Source: Levilactobacillus cerevisiae (GTDB lineage Bacteria; Bacillota; Bacilli; Lactobacillales; Lactobacillaceae). Taken from it: a DNA stretch of 60,547 nucleotides. Numbering within the stretch: position 1 is the first letter of the stretch; each line of letters starts with the position of its first letter. This document shows, in pieces, positions 1-7,505 of the stretch. A program made the position numbers and the translations under genes. Under the pieces are notes generated by a model that was not told the origin of the DNA, searched no databases, and worked only from the letters and a program-made list of their open reading frames with translations. The stretch spans positions 1-60,547 of the forward strand of contig NZ_RHNN01000023.1 in NCBI RefSeq assembly GCF_003946245.1. The letters run 5' to 3'.

Positions 1-77
1 CTCAAAAAAAATTGCCTAATCTCAAAGGATTAGACAATTTTATAAATGGAATTACCAACAACAGTTGACATAGAACC
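1..77. mobile_element. Insertion-sequence end (ISL3-like), outer edge at 77
   Basis: These 77 bases are an exact reverse complement of 60471-60547. Read outward, the element ends in GGTTCTATGTCAACTGTTG, which resembles the terminal repeats of ISL3-family elements. Identity stops exactly at base 77, and the same end of the element is present at both window ends, so the two IS copies lie in opposite orientation. No transposase is visible because the window stops inside the element. The family assignment is from memory of the repeat and is tentative. Confidence 0.7.
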
Positions 78-846
78 GCATTAACATCGGTTCAGTGATG
101 ACCCCGGGTTTGGGTCATTGCTGAACCGGGGTTAAGCGCAGGGACCTGGCTCGCGTAGCACGTTTCGGAGGCTGCCAGGACCAGGATTGAATGGCGAGAG
201 AAAGATTAACGAACTAAAACAAGATAATTTGAAGCGAAAGTCAGGCTTGGGGTCTTTGCTTAGCGTTGTTAAGCGGAACCAGTTGCCTCTCGTAGCACAT
301 TTCGGAGGCTGCCAGGTCCAGGATTTAGTGGCGAGAGAAAGACTAGCGCACTAAAGCAAGATGACTTGAAAAGAAAGTCCAAGCCTCAAACAGAAAACCA
401 GGGGCAAGGTTAAGCGCAGGGACCTGCCCCGCGTAGCACGTTTCGAAGGCCGCAAGGACCAGGATTTAGTGGCGAGAGAAAGATTAACGCACTAAAACAA
501 GATAATTTGAAACGACCGTGTCAGTCTTGGGGTCTTTACTTAGCGTTGTTAAGCGGAACCAGTTGCCTCTCGTAGCACATTTCGGAGGCTGCCAGGTCCA
601 GGATTTAGTGGCGAGAGAAAGATTAGCGTACTAAAGCAAGATGACTTGAAAAGAAAGTCCAAGCCTCAAACAGAAAACCAGGGGCAAGGTTAAGCGCAGG
701 GACCTGGCTCGCGTAGCACGTTTCGGAGGCTGCCAGGACCAGGATTGAATGGCGAGAGAAAGATTAACGAACTAAAGCAAGATAATTTGAATCGAAAGTC
801 GGGCTTGGGGTCTTTGCTTAGCGTTGTTAAGCGGAACCAGTTGCCT
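78..846. repeat. Family-1 structured repeat, tandem array of about 140-bp modules
   Basis: Six modules follow one another, starting near 132, 269, 410, 549, 690 and 827. Modules with TTAAGCGCAGGGACC alternate with modules with TTAAGCGGAACCAGTTGCC, so the composite period is about 280 bp. Each full module carries CGTAGCACGTTTCGGAGGC or a close variant, then GCCAGG and GGCGAGAGAAAG. Before the first module, 94-129 forms a hairpin with GATGACCC pairing to GGGTCATT. Other copies lie near 29.7, 40.7, 48.7 and 53.5 kb. Compared with them, this copy has lost its left half exactly where the IS end stops. Confidence 0.85.
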
Positions 847-1149
847 CACTGAACAGCACCAAGCAAGTTTAAAAACGTCTCAAAACCAGCCAACAACACT
901 CCGTGGCCCGCCCAATCTCGTCAGCAATTCACACCGCTCACCACCCCCAAAATCACCAACTCTATAGAAGAAACCAAAAAAATCCACCAAATCAATTCTC
1001 AAATTAACGTTTTTAAATCCAGAAAATCCCGTAACAATCCCGTTTTCCGTCACACCCCCGCAACGAAAGCGGTCGCAAACATGGTTAATGTTGCAACCTT
1101 ATTAACCACATTACGGTTTGTCATTTAAGCCGGTTTTTCTTAACGTGGG
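847..1149. other. Intergenic stretch, no gene seen
   Basis: No open frame with a ribosome site is visible here. The stretch is low-complexity and C-rich on the left and becomes the upstream region of the first Apf-type gene on the right. Confidence 0.6.
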
Positions 1150-1193
1150 TGTAACTCAGGAACAATCACGGTGTAACGTCCGCGGGTTATGAT
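1150..1193 (+). promoter_or_regulatory. Promoter with paired TGTAAC boxes for the LysM-Apf gene
   Basis: TGTAAC occurs at 1150-1155 and 1172-1177, exactly 22 bp apart. It is followed after 10 bp by a TATGAT -10 box at 1188-1193. No good -35 box is present, so the boxes may be activator sites. The same arrangement (TGTAAC, 16 bp, TGTAAC, 10 bp, -10) occurs before the second Apf-type gene at 2056-2099. A WalR-type regulator is an inference from the TGTWAH-like half-site and the cell-wall role of the genes. Confidence 0.6.
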
Positions 1194-1252
1194 AGGTCTC
1201 GTTAAGTAATTGCATGACATTTCCACTACTCAAAAGGAGGACATTCATTTCT

Positions 1253-1906
1253 ATGAATATCAAAAAAGTTTTAGTTTCTACGTTAGGTACCGTAGCCGTA
1301 TTAAGTGCCGGGTTATTTGCCAGCACAACTTCCGCCAACGCCGACGTCCGGGTAACGGTTAAGTCGGGAGACACGGTTGCCAAGATCGCTAACCAATACA
1401 ACTCCAGCATTTCTTCAATTGAAAAAGCAAACAGTTTAAAGAACGTTAACTTGATTTACGTGGGTGAATCCTTAGAAATCCCTGACGCTACGAGCACTTC
1501 AACAACGTCAACCGCCTCAACTGCAACGACTAGCGCGGCATCCACGACGCCTAGTCAATCAACGACCGCTGCGAACAGTGCCGCTTCAACCAGCACTAGC
1601 AGCAACTACAGTAGCCAAGCTAGCACGAGCGCCTCAACTGGCACCACTAGCAGCGCCTCTACGGCTTCCTCAACGACTTCCAGCTCAGACTCTTCAGCCA
1701 AGGCTTGGATCGCTAGCAAGGAATCTGGTGGCTCTTACACGGCAACGAACGGTAACTACTACGGTAAGTACCAATTAAGCAAGTCCTACCTGAACGGTGA
1801 CTACTCAGCCGCCAACCAGGAAAAGGTTGCCAACTCTTACGTGAGCTCCCGTTACGGTTCATGGGCAGCTGCGAAGGCCTTCTGGCAAGCAAACGGCTGG
1901 TACTAA
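1253..1906 (+). CDS. Secreted LysM-domain aggregation-promoting-factor (Apf)-like protein
   Basis: The 217-residue product is predicted to be secreted and to bind the cell wall. Residues 1 to about 31 form a signal peptide ending near SANAD. A LysM domain follows (VKSGDTVAKIANQYNSS), then a linker of almost 100 residues rich in Ser, Thr and Ala, then an Apf-type C-terminal domain with WIASKESGG, YYGKYQLS and a terminal ANGWY. Apf proteins of lactobacilli affect cell shape and aggregation, and the domain is related to transglycosylases. The ATG at 1253 is chosen over the one at 1214 because AAAGGAGG lies 12 bases upstream and the signal peptide then begins with MNIKK. It is followed by a terminator and by a smaller relative sharing its promoter design. 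Confidence 0.9.
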   Translation: MNIKKVLVSTLGTVAVLSAGLFASTTSANADVRVTVKSGDTVAKIANQYNSSISSIEKANSLKNVNLIYVGESLEIPDATSTSTTSTASTATTSAASTTPSQSTTAANSAASTSTSSNYSSQASTSASTGTTSSASTASSTTSSSDSSAKAWIASKESGGSYTATNGNYYGKYQLSKSYLNGDYSAANQEKVANSYVSSRYGSWAAAKAFWQANGWY

Positions 1907-1945
1907 ACCCGATTTAGTACGGTCAATTAAGTAAATAACTCAGGA

Positions 1946-1985
1946 AACGACGGTGAAGCCGATAAAGCTGACCGTCGTTTTTTCG
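1946..1985 (+). terminator. Rho-independent terminator
   Basis: AACGACGGT pairs with ACCGTCGTT and is followed by a T-run. It closes the LysM-Apf gene. Confidence 0.85.
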
Positions 1986-2055
1986 TGGCTACACCGGGCT
2001 TAAACGACATTATATTACACCAAACTGTCAAAAGTGGGGTGGGGCGTCACCGTTT

Positions 2056-2099
2056 TGTAACATAGGGACAACGCGGCTGTAACTTAAGAACGTTAAACT
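2056..2099 (+). promoter_or_regulatory. Promoter with paired TGTAAC boxes for the short Apf gene
   Basis: TGTAAC at 2056-2061 and 2078-2083 are 22 bp apart. TAAACT at 2094-2099 serves as the -10 box after a 10-bp gap. The geometry is identical to that at 1150-1193 although the bases between differ, which argues for a shared regulator. Confidence 0.6.
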
Positions 2100-2131
2100 A
2101 TTCTTAACAATTTCGTTAGGAGGGAACCCAT

Positions 2132-2482
2132 TTGAAACTTAAAACTATGTTCATGTTAATCGTCATGGTCGTTTCAATGGCCCTGCCTAGCGTTTCGTCC
2201 GTTATGACGCCAGCAACGACCGCCGAGGCCAGCGTTACCTACGTTTGTTCTTTGTCCAAGAAGGAACAACGGGCCAAGGCCTGGATCGCCGTCAAGGAAT
2301 CCGGTGGTAACTACCGCGCCCGCAACGGCCGGTATTACGGCAAGTATCAACTCACCGTTTCCATGTTGAAGGGTGATTACAGCAAGGCCAACCAGGAAAA
2401 GACCGCTGACAGTTACGCCCACAGCCGCTACGGCACGTGGACCAAGGCCAAGCAGCACTGGTTAGGTTACGGCTGGTTCTAA
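2132..2482 (+). CDS. Short secreted Apf-domain protein
   Basis: This 116-residue protein has a signal peptide (about 1-34, ending near TAEAS) directly followed by the Apf-type domain. It carries WIAVKESGG, YYGKYQLT and a terminal LGYGWF, closely matching the last 75 residues of the preceding gene product, but it has no LysM domain and no linker. How it stays at the surface is not visible. The start is TTG, with AGGAGG ending about eight bases upstream; the next ATG would shorten the positively charged start of the signal peptide. The two genes look like a duplication followed by domain loss or gain, and they share an unusual promoter layout. Confidence 0.85.
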   Translation: MKLKTMFMLIVMVVSMALPSVSSVMTPATTAEASVTYVCSLSKKEQRAKAWIAVKESGGNYRARNGRYYGKYQLTVSMLKGDYSKANQEKTADSYAHSRYGTWTKAKQHWLGYGWF

Positions 2483-2496
2483 ATTTATAATTAACG

Positions 2497-2524
2497 AGCT
2501 CGTGACGTTGTCAGGGCTTTTTTT
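2497..2524 (+). terminator. Rho-independent terminator
   Basis: AGCTCGTGAC pairs with GTCAGGGCT with one bulge and is followed by seven T residues. Confidence 0.75.
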
Positions 2525-2668
2525 ATTGGTCGAAATGGCCGGCAGTCCGGGAGTGGACGACGTTCTGTGGCCGGGTAACGGTCAGGCATCACGTTTAATG
2601 CTCAGGCTTTCACGGCTTGCGGCTATGCAAAGCCTAACTAAAAATTCTCACAGAAAGTCAATCTTTTC

Positions 2669-2697
2669 TTGAAAGCGGTTACAGAATCGTTTAAACT
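2669..2697 (+). promoter_or_regulatory. ackA promoter overlapped by a cre site
   Basis: The boxes TTGAAA (2669-2674) and TAAACT (2692-2697) are 17 bp apart. TGAAAGCGGTTACA at 2670-2683 fits the CcpA cre consensus TGWAANCGNTNWCA at every defined position. Because the site covers the -35 box, CcpA would be expected to repress here, unlike the upstream activating cre of Bacillus subtilis ackA. That last point is inference. Confidence 0.75.
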
Positions 2698-2736
2698 GGG
2701 AAATAACCGAGAAAAGATTGGGAGGAGACACGACTC

Positions 2737-3924
2737 ATGGCAAAAACATTGGCAATTAACGCAGGTAGTTCAACATTGAAATGGAAACTCTTTTCCATGC
2801 CGGAGGAGACCGTTATCGCATCGGGGATGGTCGACCGGTTGAATCTGCCCGGCTCCATTTTCAAAGTAAAGCTACCCGATGGCAAGAAAATTACGGACAC
2901 GCAGGATAATATCACCAACAAGCTGGCGGCAGCGATGGTATTGACGCGGCTGAAGTCTTACGGCATCGTGAAACACCTGAGCGAAATCACCGGCGTCGGT
3001 CACCGGGTCGTGGCTGGGGGGGAAGTCTTCAAGGATTCCGCCGTCATCACGCCCACCGTCCTGAAGCAGATCAAGGAATTGAAGGACTACGCGCCGTTAC
3101 ATAACCCGGTCCAAGCCTACTACGTCGAGGTCTTCCAACAATTACTGCCGGAAGCCACACAGGTAGCGGTCTTTGACACGTCCTTGTACACGGAAATGCC
3201 CGCGGTCAATTACATGTACAGCATTCCGTACGAATATTATGAAAAATTCGGTGCCCGCAAGTACGGCGCTCACGGCACGAGTCACCGCTACGTGGCCCAC
3301 CGCACGGCTGAAATCTTGGGCAAGCCATTGTCTGATTTGAAAATGATTACGTTGCACCTGGGCTCCGGGTCATCCGTGACCGCGTTCAAGGACGGCCATG
3401 CGCTCGACACTTCGATGGGCTTCACGCCACTGGCCGGTGTCATGATGGGGACCCGTTCTGGGGACATTGACCCGTCGCTAGTGGCCTTCTTGGCCGAAAA
3501 GCTGCACAAGACGATGCCAGAAATGATCGACGTGCTCAACCACAAGTCCGGTCTGCTGGGCATTTCCGAGCTGTCCCCCGACCAACGGGACTTGGAAGAC
3601 ACGCAGGACGAGCGGCCGAAGTCTAAATTAGCGCTGGACATGTTTGTCGATCGCGTGGTCAGCTACGTCGGCAGTTACATCGCCGAACTGGGCGGCGTGG
3701 ACGCCATCGTGTTCACGGCCGGCTCCGGTGAAAATGGTGTCGACATGCGGCAAGCCGTGGCGGACAAGCTGAACTACTTTGGCATCGCCATCGATCCCGC
3801 CAAGAATGACTTCCGTGGTGAAGAACACATCGTCAGCCCTGACGGCGCCAAGGTTCAGGTGCTGGTGGTCCCAACTAACGAAGAATTAATGATTGTTCGC
3901 GACGTGGAACGGTTATCTAAATAA
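2737..3924 (+). CDS. ackA: Acetate kinase
   Basis: Acetate kinase converts acetyl-phosphate and ADP to acetate and ATP in the cytoplasm, the energy-yielding step after phosphoketolase. The 395-residue length is normal. Family motifs are present: INAGSSTLKWKLF at the start, GHRVVAGGE, FDTSLY, the YGAHGTSHRYV loop, LHLGSGSSV and FTAGSGENG. The usual AGIGEN motif reads AGSGEN here. GGGAGGAG precedes the ATG. The gene stands alone between its own promoter and a terminator. The phosphoketolase gene about 15 kb away supplies its substrate, so the two form one pathway although they are not one operon. Confidence 0.96.
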   Translation: MAKTLAINAGSSTLKWKLFSMPEETVIASGMVDRLNLPGSIFKVKLPDGKKITDTQDNITNKLAAAMVLTRLKSYGIVKHLSEITGVGHRVVAGGEVFKDSAVITPTVLKQIKELKDYAPLHNPVQAYYVEVFQQLLPEATQVAVFDTSLYTEMPAVNYMYSIPYEYYEKFGARKYGAHGTSHRYVAHRTAEILGKPLSDLKMITLHLGSGSSVTAFKDGHALDTSMGFTPLAGVMMGTRSGDIDPSLVAFLAEKLHKTMPEMIDVLNHKSGLLGISELSPDQRDLEDTQDERPKSKLALDMFVDRVVSYVGSYIAELGGVDAIVFTAGSGENGVDMRQAVADKLNYFGIAIDPAKNDFRGEEHIVSPDGAKVQVLVVPTNEELMIVRDVERLSK

Positions 3925-3936
3925 ATTTTGTTGCTG

Positions 3937-3975
3937 AAAAGCGCGACCCGAGTGACTGGGCCGCGCTTTTTTTAA
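3937..3975 (+). terminator. Rho-independent terminator of ackA
   Basis: AAGCGCGACCC pairs with GGGCCGCGCTT with one mismatch, followed by a T-run. Confidence 0.85.
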
Positions 3976-3994
3976 TGGTCATGTGCGAAAGTTC

Positions 3995-4023
3995 TTGTAA
4001 GTGACTAACTAATCAGTTATTAT
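3995..4023 (+). promoter_or_regulatory. tetR promoter with operator in the spacer; possibly leaderless
   Basis: TTGTAA (3995-4000) and TATTAT (4018-4023) are 17 bp apart. The spacer holds GTGACTAACTAATCAGT, whose inverted relative lies before the dehydrogenase gene at 4611-4626. This is the expected layout for a TetR repressor controlling itself and its neighbour. The predicted transcription start falls at the ATG (4030), and no ribosome site is present, so the mRNA may be leaderless. Confidence 0.6.
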
Positions 4024-4029
4024 AGGGCT

Positions 4030-4587
4030 ATGCGAAAAAGAGATGACAACAAAATACAAGCGATTCGCGAATCCGTGTTGGATTTATGTATGACGGAAGG
4101 CCTGTCCAATCTGACCACGGCTAAAGTGGCACAGCGGGCTGGCGTGAGTCCGGCAACGATTTACATTTACTATCATGGGAAGACGGACCTGCTGAGTCGG
4201 CTATACGTCAACATCAAGACGGAACTGCATGCGGGGCTAACCACGGCGCTGGGAACGGGTGCATTGGCGGACCGGATTCAGCGGGCCCTGGCCTATTCCG
4301 TGACGCAGTATCAGGCGCATCCCAAGGAGGCAAAATTCCTGGGGACATTGTGGAATGCCCAAGAGATGTTGGATGACCAGGCCTTGGCGTTTGGTCAACA
4401 GGTCGATGATCCCTTGGCACAGCTGTTCCATGAAATTCAGGCTGACCCAGCCTACGTGGATGCGCCGGTGGAGGTCATTGCCGGTTTCTTTGAAATCTTG
4501 GTTGGCATGGTTCAGCGCGATCCGCAGTTATCCCCTGCGGTGGTCGCCACGACGATTACGATGATTGTGAAGGCACTGAAAAAGTAG
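4030..4587 (+). CDS. TetR-family transcriptional regulator
   Basis: This 185-residue protein has an N-terminal TetR helix-turn-helix (about 10-55: LTTAKVAQRAGVSPATIYIYYHGKTDLL) and a helical C-terminal ligand domain. It probably represses itself and the adjacent short-chain dehydrogenase, because similar operator sequences lie in both promoter regions. There is no recognisable ribosome site before the ATG, and the -10 box ends only six bases upstream. A short hairpin with a T-rich tail overlaps the stop codon (4573-4600) and may partly separate it from the next gene. The ligand is unknown. Confidence 0.85.
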   Translation: MRKRDDNKIQAIRESVLDLCMTEGLSNLTTAKVAQRAGVSPATIYIYYHGKTDLLSRLYVNIKTELHAGLTTALGTGALADRIQRALAYSVTQYQAHPKEAKFLGTLWNAQEMLDDQALAFGQQVDDPLAQLFHEIQADPAYVDAPVEVIAGFFEILVGMVQRDPQLSPAVVATTITMIVKALKK

Positions 4588-4600
4588 TGCTTTTATTTTT
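4573..4600 (+). terminator. Weak terminator overlapping the tetR stop
   Basis: GCACT pairs with AGTGC over five base pairs and is followed by TTTTATTTTT. The stem includes the stop codon. Confidence 0.4.
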
Positions 4601-4608
4601 GCTGTTTA

Positions 4609-4631
4609 AATAACTGATTAGTCACTTATAA
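4609..4631. promoter_or_regulatory. Predicted TetR operator before the dehydrogenase gene
   Basis: ATAACTGATTAGTCACTTAT is, read on the other strand, nearly the sequence in the tetR promoter spacer apart from a 4-bp insertion there. It sits just upstream of the AAAGGAG ribosome site of the dehydrogenase gene. Confidence 0.6.
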
Positions 4632-4647
4632 AAGGAGCGAATGTCAA

Positions 4648-5472
4648 ATGAAAAAAGTTGTGTTAATTACGGGTGCCTCAAGTGGAATGGGGGCTGCGGC
4701 GGTTAAACTGTTTGCGGATAAGGGCTGGATCGTTTACGGGGGAGCTCGCCGACAAGAAAAGATTCCAACTGGTCCCAATATTCATGCGATTCGGGTCGAC
4801 ATTACCAGTTCAGTCGACAACCAGGCATTTGTGGACCAAGCCTTGCAGGAGAATCACCGAATCGACGTGTTGATTAACGCAGCGGGCTACGGCGAGTACG
4901 GCGCGGTTGAAGAGGTCGCCATTGAATCAGTGAAGAAAGAATTTGCGACGAACCTTTTCGGCGTGATGCAGCTGACCCAGCTGGTCTTGCCCACGATGCG
5001 TGCTCAAAAAAAGGGCCGCATCGTCAATATTTCTTCCGGGATGGGGTCCAGTTATATGCCGACGGGGGGCTATTACGGCGCCAGTAAGGCAGCACTACAG
5101 TATTGGAGCGACACCTTGAACGCAGAGATTACGCCGTTTGGTTTACGCTCAGTCGTGGTCCAACCGGGTGCCACCCAGTCGGCGTTCATTGATCACATGG
5201 TGGCGAGCTTTGACCGCAACACACATGCGGGTTCGCCCTATGCCCGGCAATTAGCTGGCGTGATCACGATGTCTAAAAACTACCAGGCCATTGCGACGGT
5301 AGAGGACTTAGCACGGGTCTTTTACCGGGCCGCAACTGAGAAACGACCGAAACGCCGATACTTCAATAGTCTCAGCGACCGTCTGAGTGCAAATTTTGCC
5401 CAGCGGTTCCCAGGACTGTGGCGGGTTGTGATTGACCGAATGACGCGGGGATGGCAGAAAGCGACTGATTAA
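4648..5472 (+). CDS. Short-chain dehydrogenase/reductase
   Basis: This is a 274-residue classical SDR, an NAD(P)-dependent oxidoreductase of the cytoplasm. The cofactor motif TGASSGMG is at 8-15, NAAG at 77-80, a catalytic serine lies near 130-135, and the YxxxK pair is Tyr143/Lys147. Arginines at 34-35 after the second strand suggest a preference for NADPH, which is inference. AAAGGAG precedes the ATG. The gene sits behind a tetR whose presumed operator it shares, so it is probably induced by the molecule that the regulator senses, perhaps a reactive carbonyl. The substrate cannot be read from the sequence. Confidence 0.9.
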   Translation: MKKVVLITGASSGMGAAAVKLFADKGWIVYGGARRQEKIPTGPNIHAIRVDITSSVDNQAFVDQALQENHRIDVLINAAGYGEYGAVEEVAIESVKKEFATNLFGVMQLTQLVLPTMRAQKKGRIVNISSGMGSSYMPTGGYYGASKAALQYWSDTLNAEITPFGLRSVVVQPGATQSAFIDHMVASFDRNTHAGSPYARQLAGVITMSKNYQAIATVEDLARVFYRAATEKRPKRRYFNSLSDRLSANFAQRFPGLWRVVIDRMTRGWQKATD

Positions 5473-5536
5473 TAGTCCTAAAGGCAACGATGTGCTCTGC
5501 TCAACGGCGCCCAGTCAGTTACGGTGATTGTCATGA

Positions 5537-6334
5537 CTAGCTTTCACGTAAGAATTGGGTGAAATACGCCGCCATCATTGGGTACTGGTCGATGGGCAGG
5601 TTGTGGCCCGCGTTAGCGAATAGGCCAAACGTCCCGTTGACTTGGTGTGCCATGAAGGCCTCGTGATCGGTGTAGCCAATGGTCACATCGTGGCGGCCGG
5701 ACAACAGCGTGATTGGCTGGGCAAAGTTAGTTGCCTTTAGCTGGTCCTCAAAGCTGAGCCGGTAGTGGGTGCCGTGATCACGATGTAGCTGATGGAGCGC
5801 ATCTAGGTTGGTCCGGCGAATACCGGGGATGACCTGCGTTTGAAAGGCTTGCCAAGTTTGCGGGTTTTGCACGACCGTCACCTTATGGTAGTTGGCAAAG
5901 TAGTCCGCATTCGCGGCGGCCACGGCGATTGGCGCCGACTGAATGATCCGGTGCTCGGCCACGTGCCGCTCGCCCCGGATACCGGTCAACGTCGGGCAGA
6001 CCAAAAACAAGCGTTGCACGCGCGTCGGTTCCTGGTAGGCCAACGCTAAGGCCAGGTAGCCGCCGTAGGAATAGCCGACCACGTCAAAGGATTGGTCACC
6101 CAGGACGGCCGTCACGGTTTCGGCGATGGCGGCCAGAACGTGGTCACTATCGGTCTGAGCTGGTGGCAGGGGTGGCGTGGCGCCCATACCGGGTAAATCT
6201 ATGTAGAGCCGCGTGTGCATTTGCCCAGCAAATAATGGCTCAAACCACTGTTCCATGGCGTCGTGATCAATGGCCGCGCCGTGAATGAAGACGATGGGGG
6301 TGCCACTTCCCCGTAAATCGTAATGTAAGTGCAT
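5537..6334 (-). CDS. Alpha/beta hydrolase
   Basis: This 265-residue cytoplasmic enzyme has the alpha/beta-hydrolase fold. It carries an oxyanion-loop HGA motif near 18-20, the nucleophile elbow GYSYGG with Ser89, a SGRHD stretch carrying the acid, and a NAGHNLP stretch carrying the histidine. The complete triad suggests an active esterase, lactonase or related enzyme. TTAGGAGGG precedes the ATG. The gene is convergent with the dehydrogenase and divergent from the secreted 3D-domain gene, and no operon partner is seen. The substrate is unknown. Confidence 0.85.
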   Translation of the reverse strand: MHLHYDLRGSGTPIVFIHGAAIDHDAMEQWFEPLFAGQMHTRLYIDLPGMGATPPLPPAQTDSDHVLAAIAETVTAVLGDQSFDVVGYSYGGYLALALAYQEPTRVQRLFLVCPTLTGIRGERHVAEHRIIQSAPIAVAAANADYFANYHKVTVVQNPQTWQAFQTQVIPGIRRTNLDALHQLHRDHGTHYRLSFEDQLKATNFAQPITLLSGRHDVTIGYTDHEAFMAHQVNGTFGLFANAGHNLPIDQYPMMAAYFTQFLRES

Positions 6335-6567
6335 CGAAGCCCTCCTAAGGAAACCGTTATCATAGCCTCATTATACCGTAACAGAACGATGTTAGCGCAA
6401 CCTTAAATGGGGGCTTAATGTTTTCTTGACCACTATGACAGTTGGGTAAAAACCGTGTCATTTTGTCATGTAACCCCGGATTCTTTAACCGATCGGTAAT
6501 GGTTCACTAACGGCTTTGAGACATGCAGGCGGTAAGCTAGGGTCATCAAAAAGGGAGGAACCATTTG

Positions 6568-7098
6568 ATGATTAAAAAAGTAATGATTACGACATTTAGC
6601 GCCGCAGCTGTCCTAGCAGCCGGTATCGGTTTTTCCAGCGTCACAGCGAATGCCAGCACGTACCAAGCGCCGGCGCAAAGCTATCACTACCAACCACAGA
6701 CTAGTACCTATAGCAAATACGCACCCGTTAAGAACACGAGCGTTAGTGCACCGAGCCAAAGCAGCACGACCAGCACGGCCACGACTGGGACGACCAGTAG
6801 CACAACCAGTACGACAAGCAGTAGTAGTGCCTCTGGGGCCACGATTAGCGAGGCCCAATTTGAAAGCCAAGGCGTTGTTTATTTAAACGGTAATAAATGG
6901 ACGTATTACTCCGGCAGTACGACCGCCGATGGGACCAGTATCAGCGCGAACGGACTGGATCCAAACGGTTACCGCGTTGTTGCGGCGCCGGCCAACGTGG
7001 CATTTGGGACCAAGATTATGACGCCGTTAGGAATGGGTGTCGTGCATGACCGCGGGACGGCCATCACGGGCAACCATTATGACGTTGTGATTCAATAA
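6568..7098 (+). CDS. Secreted 3D-domain protein (cell-wall active)
   Basis: The 176-residue product begins with a signal peptide (cleavage probable after TANAS) and a Ser/Thr-rich linker. From about residue 110 it has a 3D (Asp-Asp-Asp) domain, the double-psi barrel found in lytic transglycosylases and resuscitation-type proteins. The three aspartates appear in TTADGTS, VVHDRGTA and HYDVVIQ. The protein ends right after the third aspartate, whereas many relatives continue with one more strand containing a WG motif, so the domain may be slightly shortened. The ATG at 6568 lies nine bases after GGGAGG; a TTG three bases earlier is an alternative. Confidence 0.8.
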   Translation: MIKKVMITTFSAAAVLAAGIGFSSVTANASTYQAPAQSYHYQPQTSTYSKYAPVKNTSVSAPSQSSTTSTATTGTTSSTTSTTSSSSASGATISEAQFESQGVVYLNGNKWTYYSGSTTADGTSISANGLDPNGYRVVAAPANVAFGTKIMTPLGMGVVHDRGTAITGNHYDVVIQ

Positions 7099-7117
7099 AA
7101 GACGAATAGATAAACGT

Positions 7118-7160
7118 AACCGCACCACTTCTCAAACTAGAGAAGGGTGCGGTTTTGTTT
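7118..7160 (+). terminator. Rho-independent terminator
   Basis: AACCGCACCACTTCTC pairs with GAGAAGGGTGCGGTT, followed by a T-rich stretch. Confidence 0.85.
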
Positions 7161-7505
7161 ACGTCTAAATGGCTGGGGGAGCCAACGTATTCCTAGCATA
7201 CCCGATGTTTTGCGGAATTGCGAGAAATATCTAATGAAAATGGTTGGTTAGTTATGAGTTAACCGATTGAACTAAAAAGCCATGACTGACCTGCAGCGGT
7301 TGATATAACCTTAATTGTAATGAAATATAGATAATATTATTAATGGTTAATACTTGCTATTTGATTTATAGTCGGTTAAGCTAGTGAAACGAACTTGCTA
7401 GTTCGCCGGCTCCAGGAAGATGGGTGCGGCATCCTGATTCACGCGTTCGCTGTAAGATAAAAGCCGCTAACCAAAGCAAGTCAGCGACTCAATGAAACCA
7501 GTTAT
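7161..7505. other. AT-rich intergenic stretch, no gene seen
   Basis: No frame with a ribosome site is visible on either strand. A small nested fold is possible at 7384-7442 (GTGAA with TTCAC enclosing CGAACT/AGTTCG and CAGGA/TCCTG). It may be the 3' untranslated end of the ABC operon read on the minus strand. Confidence 0.5.

Noticed and set aside
78..846. Tandem repeats considered as a CRISPR array
   Set aside because: Units are about 140 bp with two alternating types and no short repeats separated by unique spacers; no cas genes are near.
6440..6567. Same TGTAAC promoter design before the 3D-domain gene
   Set aside because: A single TGTAAC occurs, but not the 22-bp pair or the fixed distance to a -10 box, so I did not group it with the two Apf promoters.
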